A stretch of 64,000 nucleotides of DNA from Hymenobacter nivis (GCF_006439025.1 NZ_RCYZ01000005.1:186001-250000); one strand, 5' to 3'; numbered from the stretch's first letter, positions 44,701 through 53,693 are shown. The notes: generated from the sequence alone by a model not told the origin. A program made the numbers and translations.

Positions 44701-45975
44701 ATGATTAATTTCCAGGAATTTACCCTTGCCAACGGCCTGCGCTGCATTGTGCACGAAGACTTTAGCACGCCCATGGCCGTGCTGAACGTGATGTACGACG
44801 TGGGGGCCCGCGACGAGGACCCCGACCATACGGGCTTCGCCCATCTGTTTGAGCACTTGATGTTTTCGGGTTCCGTGAACATCCCCAGCTACGACGAGCC
44901 CTTGCAGCGCGTGGGCGGCGAAAACAACGCCTTCACCTCGCAGGACGTCACCAACTACTACCTCTCGCTGCCCGCCGCCAACCTCGAAACCGGCTTCTGG
45001 CTCGAATCGGACCGGATGCTGAACCTGGCGTTTTCCGAAAACGGCCTGGAGGTGCAGCGCAAAGTGGTGGTCGAGGAGTTCAAGCAGAGCTACCTCAACC
45101 AGCCCTACGGCGACGTGTGGTTGAAAATGATGCCGCTGGCCTACCAGGTGCATCCTTACCAGTGGAACACCATCGGTAAGGAAATTGCGCACATCGAAAA
45201 CGCCGTGATGGACGACGTGCGCGGCTTCTTCAATAAGCACTACGCACCCCAGAACGCCATCCTGGTGCTGGCCGGCGCCGTGAGCTTCGACGAAGCCAAG
45301 CGACTGGCCGAGAAGTGGTTCGGCCCCATCCCCGGGGGCCCCGCATACGTGCGCGACCTGCCCCAGGAGCCCGCCCAAACCCAGGCCCGCACCCAAACCG
45401 TGGAGGCCGCCGTGCCGCTCTCGGCCCTCTACAAGGCCTACCACGCCCCCGCCCGCCGCGACGACAATTACTACGCCGTGGACCTGCTGGCCGATATGCT
45501 CGGCCGCGGCAAATCGAGCCGCCTGCACCAGCGCCTGGTGAAGGAGCTGGCCCTGTTTAACAACATTTCGGCCTCCCTCACCGGGGCCCTCGACGCGGGC
45601 CTACTCGTGGTGAGCGGCAAGCTGAACGCTGGCGTGGACCTGCACGAGGCCAACGCCGCCGTGGAAGCCGTGGTGGCCGAGTTTGTGGCCGCCGAGGTGG
45701 ACGCCCGCGAATTGGAAAAAGTAAAAAACCAGGCCGAAAGCCACCTGGTGTTCGGCGAAATTGACTTGCTGCACCGGGCCCTCAACCTGGCCTACAGCAA
45801 GCTCCTCGGCGACGCCAACCTGGTGAACGACGAGAGCCGCCGCATCCAGGCCGTGGACGTGGCCGCCGTGCGCGCCGCCGCCGCCCAGGTCCTCCGCCCC
45901 GAAAACTGCAACACGCTCTACTACGAAGCCGTGGGCGAGTTCGTGGCCGAAGAGCTGGAGCTGGAGGTTGAATAA
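44701..45975 (+). CDS. M16 family zinc metallopeptidase
   Basis: This 424-residue protein has the inverted zinc motif HLFEH (His48, Glu51, His52) with the distal glutamate near 125 (RKVVVEEFKQSYLNQPYGD) and the C-terminal half lacking a zinc site, as in the catalytic subunits of processing-peptidase-like enzymes. It has no signal peptide, so it is likely cytoplasmic; it may act with another M16 chain that is not in the window. The ATG at 44701 begins MINFQEFTLANGLRC; an upstream frame from 44623 looks like leader. Confidence 0.92.
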   Translation: MINFQEFTLANGLRCIVHEDFSTPMAVLNVMYDVGARDEDPDHTGFAHLFEHLMFSGSVNIPSYDEPLQRVGGENNAFTSQDVTNYYLSLPAANLETGFWLESDRMLNLAFSENGLEVQRKVVVEEFKQSYLNQPYGDVWLKMMPLAYQVHPYQWNTIGKEIAHIENAVMDDVRGFFNKHYAPQNAILVLAGAVSFDEAKRLAEKWFGPIPGGPAYVRDLPQEPAQTQARTQTVEAAVPLSALYKAYHAPARRDDNYYAVDLLADMLGRGKSSRLHQRLVKELALFNNISASLTGALDAGLLVVSGKLNAGVDLHEANAAVEAVVAEFVAAEVDARELEKVKNQAESHLVFGEIDLLHRALNLAYSKLLGDANLVNDESRRIQAVDVAAVRAAAAQVLRPENCNTLYYEAVGEFVAEELELEVE

Positions 45976-45991
45976 ACCCCGCCGAGCAAAA

Positions 45992-46104
45992 AAGGCCGTC
46001 CTGCTGAGCTTGCCGAAGCCTCTCTCCCGCTGCCCATTCTAATCGGTGAACGATTGGATTGATCGGCGGGAGAGAGGCTTCGACAAGCTCAGCAGGACGG
46101 CCTT
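45992..46104. repeat. 39-bp intergenic hairpin with TGAGCTTGTCGAAGC core
   Basis: Left arm 45992-46030 and right arm 46066-46104 pair over 39 bases with a single C/T difference that still wobble-pairs. The arms carry CTGCTGAGCTTGCCGAAGCC and its complement with CTTCGACAAGCTCAGCAG. It lies between convergent genes and likely ends both transcripts. The core is shared with the hairpins at 9765 and 9985. Confidence 0.85.
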
Positions 46105-46143
46105 AATAATTTTACCTGGAGACCTTAATTCTATTCGCCTCCC

Positions 46144-46485
46144 CTACTTTTTTGCTGGGCTGAGGGTGCTGTTGCCACCGGGGGCCCCGGGGGCGGGCTT
46201 TTTGGCGTAGTGCTTGCGCGGGGGCACGTCGCCCATGTAGCTGTCGATGTGGCGGTGGTCGGTTTGGGGCATGGGCATGCCGGGGGCCAGGTAGTAGTCG
46301 CCGCGCGACACCTCCATCTTGCGCTTACCGGCCCCGGTGGCCTTGAGGGTGCCGGCGCGGTAGTAGCTGCCCTTTTTGCGGTTGGCCTGGCGCACCGAGC
46401 GCTTGTAGTTCTTGGTGCCGGTTTGGGCCTGGGCCCCAAATAATACGGCGAGCACGAGGGCCCCGGCGAGAAAAAAACGCAACAT
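46144..46485 (-). CDS. Small secreted protein, TLSP family member 1
   Basis: This 113-residue protein has a signal peptide (MLRFFLAGALVLAVLFGAQA), a basic middle (RSVRQANRKKGSYYRAGTLK) and a C-terminal part with YYLAPGMPMPQTDHRHIDSY and the final STLSPAKK. The APGM motif and the TLSP ending recur in the next two genes on the same strand, so these are probably tandem paralogues. Function unknown. Confidence 0.6.
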   Translation of the reverse strand: MLRFFLAGALVLAVLFGAQAQTGTKNYKRSVRQANRKKGSYYRAGTLKATGAGKRKMEVSRGDYYLAPGMPMPQTDHRHIDSYMGDVPPRKHYAKKPAPGAPGGNSTLSPAKK

Positions 46486-46576
46486 AAGAATACCGTTAAG
46501 GGAAATAAAGAAGTGGGCCCCCGCACTTTACCGGGGCCCACTCTACGTTTAATTATCGGCCGTGGATTACGCGGGC

Positions 46577-46969
46577 CTAGCGGGGGCTGGGCGAGAGCGT
46601 GGTTTGGCGCGTGCTGACGGGGGCCTTGCGAGGCGTGCCGTCGTAGTTGTCCATTTCGTGGCCCGTGCGGATGTGTACGCTCATGCCCGGAGCGGCGTAC
46701 ACCGCGTCGCGGCCCTGGCGGGCCTGGGCCTCGTCGTAGGCCTCCCAGCCGGTGGGCTCCGTCACGGCGGCCACTACGGGCGCGGCGGCGTCGAGGGCGG
46801 GCCAGGCAGCGGCGGCCTGGCGGGTGGTTTTGCGCACGGTGCGCTGCGCTTTTTTGGCGACGCGGCGGGTGGTGCGGGTGGTTTTTTTGGTGACGACCGG
46901 CGTGGTTTGGGCGCTGGCTTCGGCGATTAGCAACACCGACAGGGCGAGGGTAAGGATGGAGCGGAACAT
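46577..46969 (-). CDS. Small secreted protein, TLSP family member 2
   Basis: This 130-residue protein has a signal peptide (MFRSILTLALSVLLIAEASA), a very basic stretch (KKTTRTTRRVAKKAQRTVRK), an Ala/Pro spacer and the shared C-terminal motif VYAAPGMSVHIRTGHEMDNY followed by TTLSPSPR. The basic stretch could bind acidic surface polymers or nucleic acid. It lies between the other two members. No known family. Confidence 0.6.
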   Translation of the reverse strand: MFRSILTLALSVLLIAEASAQTTPVVTKKTTRTTRRVAKKAQRTVRKTTRQAAAAWPALDAAAPVVAAVTEPTGWEAYDEAQARQGRDAVYAAPGMSVHIRTGHEMDNYDGTPRKAPVSTRQTTLSPSPR

Positions 46970-47162
46970 GAGCGAAGCGGGTTAAGGAGTGGGAGTTGCC
47001 AAGCCAAAATCGAAGACCGTGCCAAACTGTGTTTTCGCCGCCCGGGGCCCCTCAGGCCATCAAACCTGCCCCGCGCCTTCCTTACGCCCGCAACCGAAAG
47101 CGCCCCGCCCGGCTACGCAAGCCAGGCGGGGCGCTTTGCCAAGGCCATGGGGCCCCCAGCAC

Positions 47163-47498
47163 TTACTTCGGCGAGAGCGTGGTGCCCTTGCGGGGCTTGT
47201 CGCCGGGTTTTTCGTTGGTCGAGTTGTAGGGTTCTACTTCCTTGCCCGATTTTATGTTCACGGGCATACCCGGGGCGGCGTACACGCCCTGGCCCTGGCC
47301 GTTGTTGGCCGACGAGGCGGGGGCCCCGTCGCCGAAGCTGCCGTCGGCGGCGGCGGGCGTGGCGGCGTCGGAAGCAGCGGCCGGCACGGCGGTGGCTTTG
47401 GCAGCAGAAGTGGCTTTGGTGGCGCGACGCGGGGCCGTTTGGGCGGTGGCGGCGAGGGCCGAAATGGCCAGCAGCAGGGTGAGCAAGGAACGGAGCAT
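47163..47498 (-). CDS. Small secreted protein, TLSP family member 3
   Basis: This 111-residue protein has a signal peptide (MLRSLLTLLLAISALAATAQ), an Ala/Lys-rich spacer and the shared C-terminal motif VYAAPGMPVNIKSGKEVEPY followed by KGTTLSPK. It is closest to member 2 in the APGM region. The ATG at 47498 is chosen because it begins the signal peptide. The first gene of the series on the minus strand, divergent from pheS. Confidence 0.6.
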   Translation of the reverse strand: MLRSLLTLLLAISALAATAQTAPRRATKATSAAKATAVPAAASDAATPAAADGSFGDGAPASSANNGQGQGVYAAPGMPVNIKSGKEVEPYNSTNEKPGDKPRKGTTLSPK

Positions 47499-47600
47499 AG
47501 CGCGTGGAAACGGGGTTGGAGGAGAAGGCATTAGGCCCCGCCAGCGGGCGGCCCAACAGGGTGCCTACGCGAAACCACCCGCTGGGGTGCCGCCCGGCCG

Positions 47601-47608
47601 TAACTTTG
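47601..47608 (+). promoter_or_regulatory. -7 element directly before pheS
   Basis: TAACTTTG matches TAnnTTTG and ends 5 bases before the pheS ATG, so the transcript would be nearly leaderless if this element is used. Confidence 0.5.
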
Positions 47609-47613
47609 TACCC

Positions 47614-48687
47614 ATGCTACAGGATTCCATTGCCGGCCTCGAAGCCGAAATCAGCGCCCAGGAGCTGGCCACCGCCGCCCAGCTCGACGCCTTCCGCATT
47701 GCCTACCTCGGCCGCAAGGGCCGCTTGGCCGACTTGTTCGACCAGCTCAAAACCGTGCCTGCCGATGAGAAGCGCGCCGTGGGCCAGCAGCTCAACCAGC
47801 TCAAGCAGGCCGCCCAGGCCCGCCACGACGAGGCCCAGCAGGCTCTGGAGGCCGCTACGGCCAACCAGCCCGCCGACGCCGGCTACGACTACACCCTGCC
47901 GCCCGTGCCCAACGCCCTGGGCACCCGCCACCCCCTGAGCCTGGTGCGCGAGGAGATGCTGCGCATCTTCGGCCGCATCGGCTTCTCGGTAGCCGAGGGC
48001 CCCGAAATTGAGGACGACTGGCACAACTTCACGGCCCTCAACTTCCCCGAAAACCACCCGGCGCGCGACATGCAGGACACGTTCTTCATCGCCCCGCATG
48101 CCCCCAAAAGCCCAATCGACCCGGCCGACTCTGGGGCCCCCGACGTGCCGCTGCTACTGCGCACCCACACCAGCAACGTGCAAGTGCGGGTGATGGAAAC
48201 CCAGGCCCCGCCCATCCGGTCCGTTATGCCGGGCCGCGTGTACCGCAACGAGGCCATTTCGGCCCGCGCCCACATGATGTTTCACCAAGTGGAAGGCCTG
48301 TTCGTGGACGAGGGCGTGAGCTTCGCCGACCTCAAACAGACGGTGTACTACTTTGTGAGTGAGATGTTTGGCGCCGACATCAACATCCGGTTCCGGCCCA
48401 GCTTCTTCCCCTTCACCGAGCCCAGCGCCGAAATTGACATCACCTGCCTCATTTGCAAGGGCAAGGGCTGCAACATCTGCAAGTACTCGGGCTGGGTGGA
48501 AATTGGCGGCTGCGGCATGGTGGACCCCAACGTGCTCGAAAACAGCGGCATCGACCCCGAGAAATACTCCGGCTACGCTTGGGGCATGGGCATCGAGCGC
48601 ATTGCCATGCTCAAGTACCAAATCAAGGACTTGCGCCTGTTCACGGAAAACGACCTGCGCTTTTTGCGGCAGTTCGAGGCCGTGTAG
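47614..48687 (+). CDS. pheS: Phenylalanine-tRNA ligase alpha subunit
   Basis: This 357-residue subunit has the N-terminal coiled-coil (about 1-90), then the class II synthetase core with motif 1-like HPLSLVREEMLRIFGRIGFS, motif 2 MPGRVYRNEAISARAHMMFH and motif 3 AWGMGIERIAML. Together with the beta chain it charges tRNA-Phe. pheT is not adjacent. The ATG at 47614 (MLQDSIAGLEAEIS) is chosen; the long upstream frame is a shadow of the gene on the other strand. Confidence 0.96.
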   Translation: MLQDSIAGLEAEISAQELATAAQLDAFRIAYLGRKGRLADLFDQLKTVPADEKRAVGQQLNQLKQAAQARHDEAQQALEAATANQPADAGYDYTLPPVPNALGTRHPLSLVREEMLRIFGRIGFSVAEGPEIEDDWHNFTALNFPENHPARDMQDTFFIAPHAPKSPIDPADSGAPDVPLLLRTHTSNVQVRVMETQAPPIRSVMPGRVYRNEAISARAHMMFHQVEGLFVDEGVSFADLKQTVYYFVSEMFGADINIRFRPSFFPFTEPSAEIDITCLICKGKGCNICKYSGWVEIGGCGMVDPNVLENSGIDPEKYSGYAWGMGIERIAMLKYQIKDLRLFTENDLRFLRQFEAV

Positions 48688-48811
48688 GGCCCCATAATCG
48701 ATTAGGCCGCGGGCCGGGAATTAATCAATTGGAATTCTGGGGCCCCGGGCGCGGTTCTGGTTGATTGCCTGGCCCCTGGCGCTTTAAATAATTTGGATAA
48801 TCCGTGACGGA

Positions 48812-50125
48812 ATGAAAGTTAGAAATCAAAACCAAAACAAGGTCAACGTCATCACGCTGGGCTGCTCGAAGAACATCGTGGACAGCGAGGTGCTGATGGG
48901 CCAGCTCCAGGCCAACGACTTCGACGTGACGCACGAGGCCGAGAAATCGGACGCCAACATCGTCATCATCAACACCTGCGGCTTCATCGACAACGCCAAG
49001 CAGGAAAGCATCGACACCATCCTGCGCTACGCCGACGAGAAAGTGGCCGGCCGCCTGGAGAAGCTGTATGTGACGGGCTGCCTTTCGCAGCGCTACAAGG
49101 ACGAGCTGGAGGTGGAAATCCCGCAGGTGGACGCCTATTTTGGCACGCTGGAGCTGCCCCAGATGCTGAAGGTGCTGAACGCCGACTACAAGCACGAGCT
49201 GGTGGGCGAGCGCCTGCTCACCACGCCGCGCCACTACGCCTACTTCAAAATTGCCGAGGGCTGCAACCGCCCGTGCTCGTTCTGCGCCATCCCGCTGATG
49301 CGCGGCAAGCACGTGGACCGCACCATGGACGACCTCGTGCGCGACGCCGGCCGCCTGGCCGCCCAGGGCACCAAGGAGCTGATCCTCATTGCCCAAGACC
49401 TGACCTACTACGGCCTGCAAGCCTACGGCGAGCGCAAGCTGCCCGAGCTGTTGCGCCGCCTGTCCGACGTGAACGGCATCGAGTGGATTCGGATGCAGTA
49501 CGCCTACCCGTCGCAGTTTCCGCTGGAGGCGCTGGACGTGATGGCCGAGCGCGCCAACATCTGCAAGTACCTCGACATGCCCTTGCAGCACGGCTCGGAC
49601 AACATGCTGAAAACCATGCGCCGCGGCATCACCCGCCGCCGCACCTCGGAGCTCGTGGACACCATCCGGCAGCGGGTGCCGGGCATCGCGCTGCGCACTA
49701 CGCTCATCGCCGGCCACCCCGGCGAAACCGACGCCGACTTCGACGAGATGTACGAGTTTGTGCGCCAAACGCGGTTCGAGCGGCTGGGCATCTTCACGTA
49801 CTCGCACGAGGACAACACGCACTCTTACACGCTGGAAGACAGCGTGCCGGCCGACGTGAAGCAGGGCCGCGCCGACGCCATTATGGAGCTGCAGCAGGGC
49901 ATTTCGCTGGAGCTGAACGAGGACCGCGTGGGCCAGACCTATAAAGTGCTGTTCGACCGCAAGGAGAGCGGCCACTTCGTAGGCCGCACCGAGTTCGACT
50001 CGCCCGAAGTGGACAACGAAGTGCTGGTGCCGGTGGAGAAGGACACGTTCGTGCGCCTCGGCGATTTCGCAAACGTGAAAATCACTTCGGCTACGGATTT
50101 CGACCTGTACGGCGTGTTGGTTTAA
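48812..50125 (+). CDS. rimO: Ribosomal protein S12 (Asp88) methylthiotransferase RimO
   Basis: This 437-residue radical-SAM enzyme adds a methylthio group to an aspartate of ribosomal protein S12. It has an N-terminal UPF0004 domain with Cys18, Cys56 and Cys90, the radical-SAM motif Cys151-Cys155-Cys158 (CNRPCSFC) and a C-terminal TRAM domain (about 370-437). The radical-SAM segment AIPLMRGKHVDRTMDDLV is RimO-type rather than MiaB-type. bshC follows on the same strand after about 185 bases. Confidence 0.95.
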   Translation: MKVRNQNQNKVNVITLGCSKNIVDSEVLMGQLQANDFDVTHEAEKSDANIVIINTCGFIDNAKQESIDTILRYADEKVAGRLEKLYVTGCLSQRYKDELEVEIPQVDAYFGTLELPQMLKVLNADYKHELVGERLLTTPRHYAYFKIAEGCNRPCSFCAIPLMRGKHVDRTMDDLVRDAGRLAAQGTKELILIAQDLTYYGLQAYGERKLPELLRRLSDVNGIEWIRMQYAYPSQFPLEALDVMAERANICKYLDMPLQHGSDNMLKTMRRGITRRRTSELVDTIRQRVPGIALRTTLIAGHPGETDADFDEMYEFVRQTRFERLGIFTYSHEDNTHSYTLEDSVPADVKQGRADAIMELQQGISLELNEDRVGQTYKVLFDRKESGHFVGRTEFDSPEVDNEVLVPVEKDTFVRLGDFANVKITSATDFDLYGVLV

Positions 50126-50310
50126 CCACCGATTTGCGCTATTTAGGGCCCCGGCAAAACCCGCTTTTACCGGGGCCGCTGCACATTCCTTTTCAAGAGG
50201 CAGCCAATCGGCTGCCTTTTTTGTTTAGTCCCGACCTTTACGGCGCGGCCCCGCCGCGCCGCTTCCAATCGTCCCCAAAATCCGACGAATCCGCTCAATC
50301 CGATAAATCC

Positions 50311-51900
50311 GTGGTTCAGACACTTTCCTACGCCGATACCGGCGCTTTCTCCGGCCTTCTCCTCGATTACCTCGCCCAAAAGCCCGAGCTGGCGCCCTTC
50401 TACCACCGCTGGCCGGCGCTGGAAAACTTCGCCGCCCAAATTGAGGAGAAGCAAGCCGCTTACTCGCCCGAGGCCCGGCAGCGGCTGGTGGGGGCCCTGC
50501 GCGCCCAGTACGCGGCCGGCGAGGTGCCGGCGGCCGTAGCGACCAACATCGAGCTGCTGGCGAAGGATACCACGTTCACCATCACTACCGGCCACCAGCT
50601 TAACCTGCTCACGGGGCCCCTGTATTTCGTGTATAAAATCGTGTCGGCCATTAAGTTGAGCCGCGAGCTGAAGGCCAAGTACCCACAGTACGACTTCGTG
50701 CCCGTGTACTGGATGGCCACCGAGGACCACGACTTTGCCGAAATCAACCACTTTTCGCTCTTCGGCAAAACCTACCAGTGGGACGCCGAAGGCACCGGGG
50801 GCCCCGTGGGCCGCCTGCCCCTGGCCGGCCTCGACGAGCAGCTGCTGAGCCAGTTGCCGCCCGAGGTGCCGGCCCTGTTCCGCGACGCCTACGCCGGGGC
50901 CCCCACGCTGGCCGCCGCCACCCAGCGCCTCGCCGACGGCCTGTTTGGCCAGTACGGCCTGGTGACGCTCGACGCCGACCGCCCCGACTTAAAGCAGGCG
51001 CTGGTGCCGGTGCTGGAGCAAGAAATCCAGCACCAGACCTCCAACGCCGCCGTGCAGGCCACCAATGCCCGCCTCACCGCCGCCGGCTACAAGCCGCAGG
51101 TGTACTCGCGCCCCCTCAACCTGTTCTTCCTCACCGACAGCGGCTTGCGCGAGCGGCTGGAGCCCGACGCCAACGGCGCCGACTGCGTGGAGGTGACCGT
51201 GCGCAACACCGCCCGCTGCCACAGCCAGGCCGAGCTACTGGAGCTGGCCCAACAGCAGCCCGAGCGCTTCAGCCCCAACGTGGTGCTGCGCCCGCTGTAC
51301 CAGGAGATTTTGTTGCCCAACCTGGCCTACATCGGCGGGGGCGCGGAGGTGGCGTACTGGTTCCAGCTGAAGGACGTTTTCGCGGCGTTTAATGTGCCGT
51401 TTCCCATCGTGCTGCCCCGCAACTCGGCCATGTACGTGAGCCGCGCCAATGGTGGCAAACTGAAGAAGCTGGGCCTGAGCACCACCGACATTTTCCGGCC
51501 GCTGCCCGAATTGAAAAAGCAGCTCGGGGCCGCCATTGGCCAGGAGGAAATCAGCCTGAAGGAGCAGCAGGAGGCCCTGGCCGCCACCTTCCAGCAAGTG
51601 CAAGACCTGGCCCAGCGCCTCGACGCCTCGCTGGTGCGCACCGTAGCCGCCGAAGCCCAAAAAGCCGCCGCGGGCCTCGCCGGCCTCGAAAAGCGCCTGA
51701 GCAAAGCCGCCGAAACCAAGCACGAAACCGCCTACGCCCAGCTCGCCGCCATCAAGGAAAAGCTGTTCCCCGGCGGCGGCCTGCAAGAGCGCACCGACAA
51801 CGTGCTGAACGTATTAATTAACAACCCCGCTTTCATCGAACAATTAATTGGGGCCCTGGAGCCGCTGGCGCTGAATTTTGCGGTGATTGAGGAAGAGTAA
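50311..51900 (+). CDS. bshC: Bacillithiol biosynthesis cysteine ligase BshC
   Basis: This 529-residue protein carries the BshC pattern: TTGHQLNLLTGPLYFVYKIV, YWMATEDHDFAEINHFSLFG, the Rossmann-like core NVVLRPLYQEILLPNLAYIG and a late coiled coil (about 430-490). BshC joins cysteine to glucosaminyl-malate as the last step of bacillithiol synthesis. I chose the GTG at 50311 (VVQTLSYADTGAFSG), which gives the family's usual length; the ORF runs back to 50134 but that part is atypical. A YtxJ-type bacilliredoxin is encoded at 34269-34616. Confidence 0.9.
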   Translation: MVQTLSYADTGAFSGLLLDYLAQKPELAPFYHRWPALENFAAQIEEKQAAYSPEARQRLVGALRAQYAAGEVPAAVATNIELLAKDTTFTITTGHQLNLLTGPLYFVYKIVSAIKLSRELKAKYPQYDFVPVYWMATEDHDFAEINHFSLFGKTYQWDAEGTGGPVGRLPLAGLDEQLLSQLPPEVPALFRDAYAGAPTLAAATQRLADGLFGQYGLVTLDADRPDLKQALVPVLEQEIQHQTSNAAVQATNARLTAAGYKPQVYSRPLNLFFLTDSGLRERLEPDANGADCVEVTVRNTARCHSQAELLELAQQQPERFSPNVVLRPLYQEILLPNLAYIGGGAEVAYWFQLKDVFAAFNVPFPIVLPRNSAMYVSRANGGKLKKLGLSTTDIFRPLPELKKQLGAAIGQEEISLKEQQEALAATFQQVQDLAQRLDASLVRTVAAEAQKAAAGLAGLEKRLSKAAETKHETAYAQLAAIKEKLFPGGGLQERTDNVLNVLINNPAFIEQLIGALEPLALNFAVIEEE

Positions 51901-51938
51901 TTAACCCTTAATCAAATTTCACATTCAAGCCGTCAGTT

Positions 51939-52481
51939 ATGTGCCGCTATGCAATGACCACCTATAAGCCTCATTACGCATGCTTTGACTGTCGCAAAAC
52001 CTTTAAGCGACGTTTGTTGAATGATGTGGTTCAGGATGAAAAAGAATCTCTTGCTGCAACGTGCCCCGATTGCGGCCAATTAATGGCCGACATGGGGCTT
52101 GATTTCAAATCGCCTCCAAAAAAGGAGATTAATGCATGGCAACACTTACGAAAGCTTTACTCAGTTGGAATTGCTTTCCATTCCTGCGGATGTTCTGGTC
52201 CTGGTTATATTCCAAGAGATTCAGCAGAACTGCGTGACGTATTACTTGAGCGAAAAGAAGAATATATTAAGAACCTCCATTTCTGGCTAAATAAGCCTAT
52301 TTTGGAAACTAAAGTGGCCCTTGAAAAAGACAGGAACAACAACCTAAGTACATACAGCAAGGTGTACCATTTACAAGGAAAAAAAGGTGGTGTAATCGCC
52401 CAAGAAGCAGTCGATCATTGGACTGATTTGATTCAGGACATTGAGCATAAATTAAGCAAAGTGCTTGCTAAACAATCTTAA
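51939..52481 (+). CDS. Zinc-ribbon protein of unknown function (AT-rich insert)
   Basis: This 180-residue protein has two Cys pairs (Cys15/Cys18 and Cys42/Cys45), suggesting a zinc ribbon, then Cys83/Cys85 and a Lys/Glu-rich helical C-terminal half with HLQGKKGGVIAQEAVDHWTD. I know no family. The gene is much more AT-rich than its neighbours, has no GGGCCC, and its 3' end overlaps the TTG start used by the next gene by 17 bases, which suggests insertion at that gene's start. It may be a mobile orphan gene like those at 39113 and 41503. Confidence 0.6.
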   Translation: MCRYAMTTYKPHYACFDCRKTFKRRLLNDVVQDEKESLAATCPDCGQLMADMGLDFKSPPKKEINAWQHLRKLYSVGIAFHSCGCSGPGYIPRDSAELRDVLLERKEEYIKNLHFWLNKPILETKVALEKDRNNNLSTYSKVYHLQGKKGGVIAQEAVDHWTDLIQDIEHKLSKVLAKQS

Positions 52482-53058
52482 ACCCACCTTGCGCCGCACC
52501 GCCCTAGCCCGCCGTGGGGCCCTGACGGCCGCCGAAGTAGCGGAGCGCAGCGAATTAATTAGCGCGCAATTATTTCAGCATTTCCCGGTGGTGGCGTGGC
52601 GGTGGCTCCACGTATTTCTGCCGTTAATTAATAAAAACGAGCCGGATACCTGGGCTATTATCCTGCGCATTTGGGCCGAAAAGCTGCCGGTGCAACTGGC
52701 GGCGCCGGTGGTGCAGGCAGATGGCGTTTCGCTGAAGCACTACGAACTGACGGCCGCCACGCCGCTGGTGGCCGGCCGCTGGGGCATTCCGGAGCCGGTG
52801 GGGGCCCCAGCCGCTGAGGTACCGCCCGTCGCGTTTGATGCAGTGCTGGTGCCGCTGCTGGCCTGCGACGCGCAGGGGCAGCGCGTGGGCTACGGCGGCG
52901 GGTTCTACGACCGGTTTTTGGCGCAGTGCCGGCCGGGCACGGCGTTCGTCGGGCTCAACCTTTTGGACGAGCCGCCGGGGGCCCCACTGGTCGATGCGCT
53001 GCCCACCGATGTGGCCCTGACGGCCCTCGTGACGCCCGCCGGCGTGTGGCGTTTTTAG
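52465..53058 (+). CDS. 5-formyltetrahydrofolate cyclo-ligase, altered start
   Basis: This 197-residue protein converts 5-formyl-THF to 5,10-methenyl-THF using ATP. It has LKPTLRRTALARRGALTAAE at the start, RWGIPEPVGAPAAEV, and the nucleotide-binding GYGGGFYDRFL with the late FVGLNLLDE. No ATG is available near the normal start: the frame begins with TTG at 52465 inside the upstream AT-rich gene, and high-GC sequence resumes only at about 52482. The original start codon was probably replaced by the insertion. Translation may be coupled to the upstream gene. Confidence 0.85.
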   Translation: MLNNLKPTLRRTALARRGALTAAEVAERSELISAQLFQHFPVVAWRWLHVFLPLINKNEPDTWAIILRIWAEKLPVQLAAPVVQADGVSLKHYELTAATPLVAGRWGIPEPVGAPAAEVPPVAFDAVLVPLLACDAQGQRVGYGGGFYDRFLAQCRPGTAFVGLNLLDEPPGAPLVDALPTDVALTALVTPAGVWRF

Positions 53059-53165
53059 GACGTTAACGCGTTGAAAATAAATAGCGGCGGGGGCCCCTAA
53101 AACCTGCAATAAGGGAATATAGCGGTGCGTTGGTGGTTCATCTTCCACTCATCGCCCCGTTGCCT

Positions 53166-53693
53166 ATGGCCGCCATCGAACCGAAAGCCTCCGCCCCCGC
53201 TCCCAACGGCCGCCGACGAAGCAAGAAGATGTCGACCCGCATCGACATGACGCCGATGGTGGACCTCGCGTTTCTGCTGCTCACGTTTTTCATGCTCACC
53301 ACCACGTTTGCCAAGCCCTACGTGATGCAGCTGACCATGCCCGTGCCCGACGAAAAGCACATTTCTGAGGTGCCCGCCTCGAAAAGCCTGACCGTCATCC
53401 TGGGCAAAAACCACCGGTTGCACTACTACTTCGGCCTGAACCAGCCGGCCGACAAAACGGTGGCCGCCGCGCGGCTGGAAACCACCGATTTTGGGTCCCG
53501 CGGCATCCGGCAGGTGCTGCTGGACCGCCAGCGCCGGGGCCCCGTAGTGGTGCTCATCAAGCCCGGCGCCGACTCGCAGTACAAGGACATGGTGGACATT
53601 CTCGACGAGATGAGCATCACCAACCAGAAGCAATACGCCCTCACCAAGCTTTCCCCCGCCGACCTCACCCTTTTAACCACCAACGCGTTATGA
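53166..53693 (+). CDS. exbD: ExbD-type biopolymer transport protein
   Basis: This 175-residue protein has the ExbD pattern: a short basic N-terminus, the single membrane helix with the key aspartate (RIDMTPMVDLAFLLLTFFM) and a periplasmic domain. With ExbB it uses the proton gradient to energise TonB. No exbB or second exbD is adjacent, which is unusual for Bacteroidota. Its stop overlaps the tonB start by four bases (ATGA). Confidence 0.92.
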   Translation: MAAIEPKASAPAPNGRRRSKKMSTRIDMTPMVDLAFLLLTFFMLTTTFAKPYVMQLTMPVPDEKHISEVPASKSLTVILGKNHRLHYYFGLNQPADKTVAAARLETTDFGSRGIRQVLLDRQRRGPVVVLIKPGADSQYKDMVDILDEMSITNQKQYALTKLSPADLTLLTTNAL

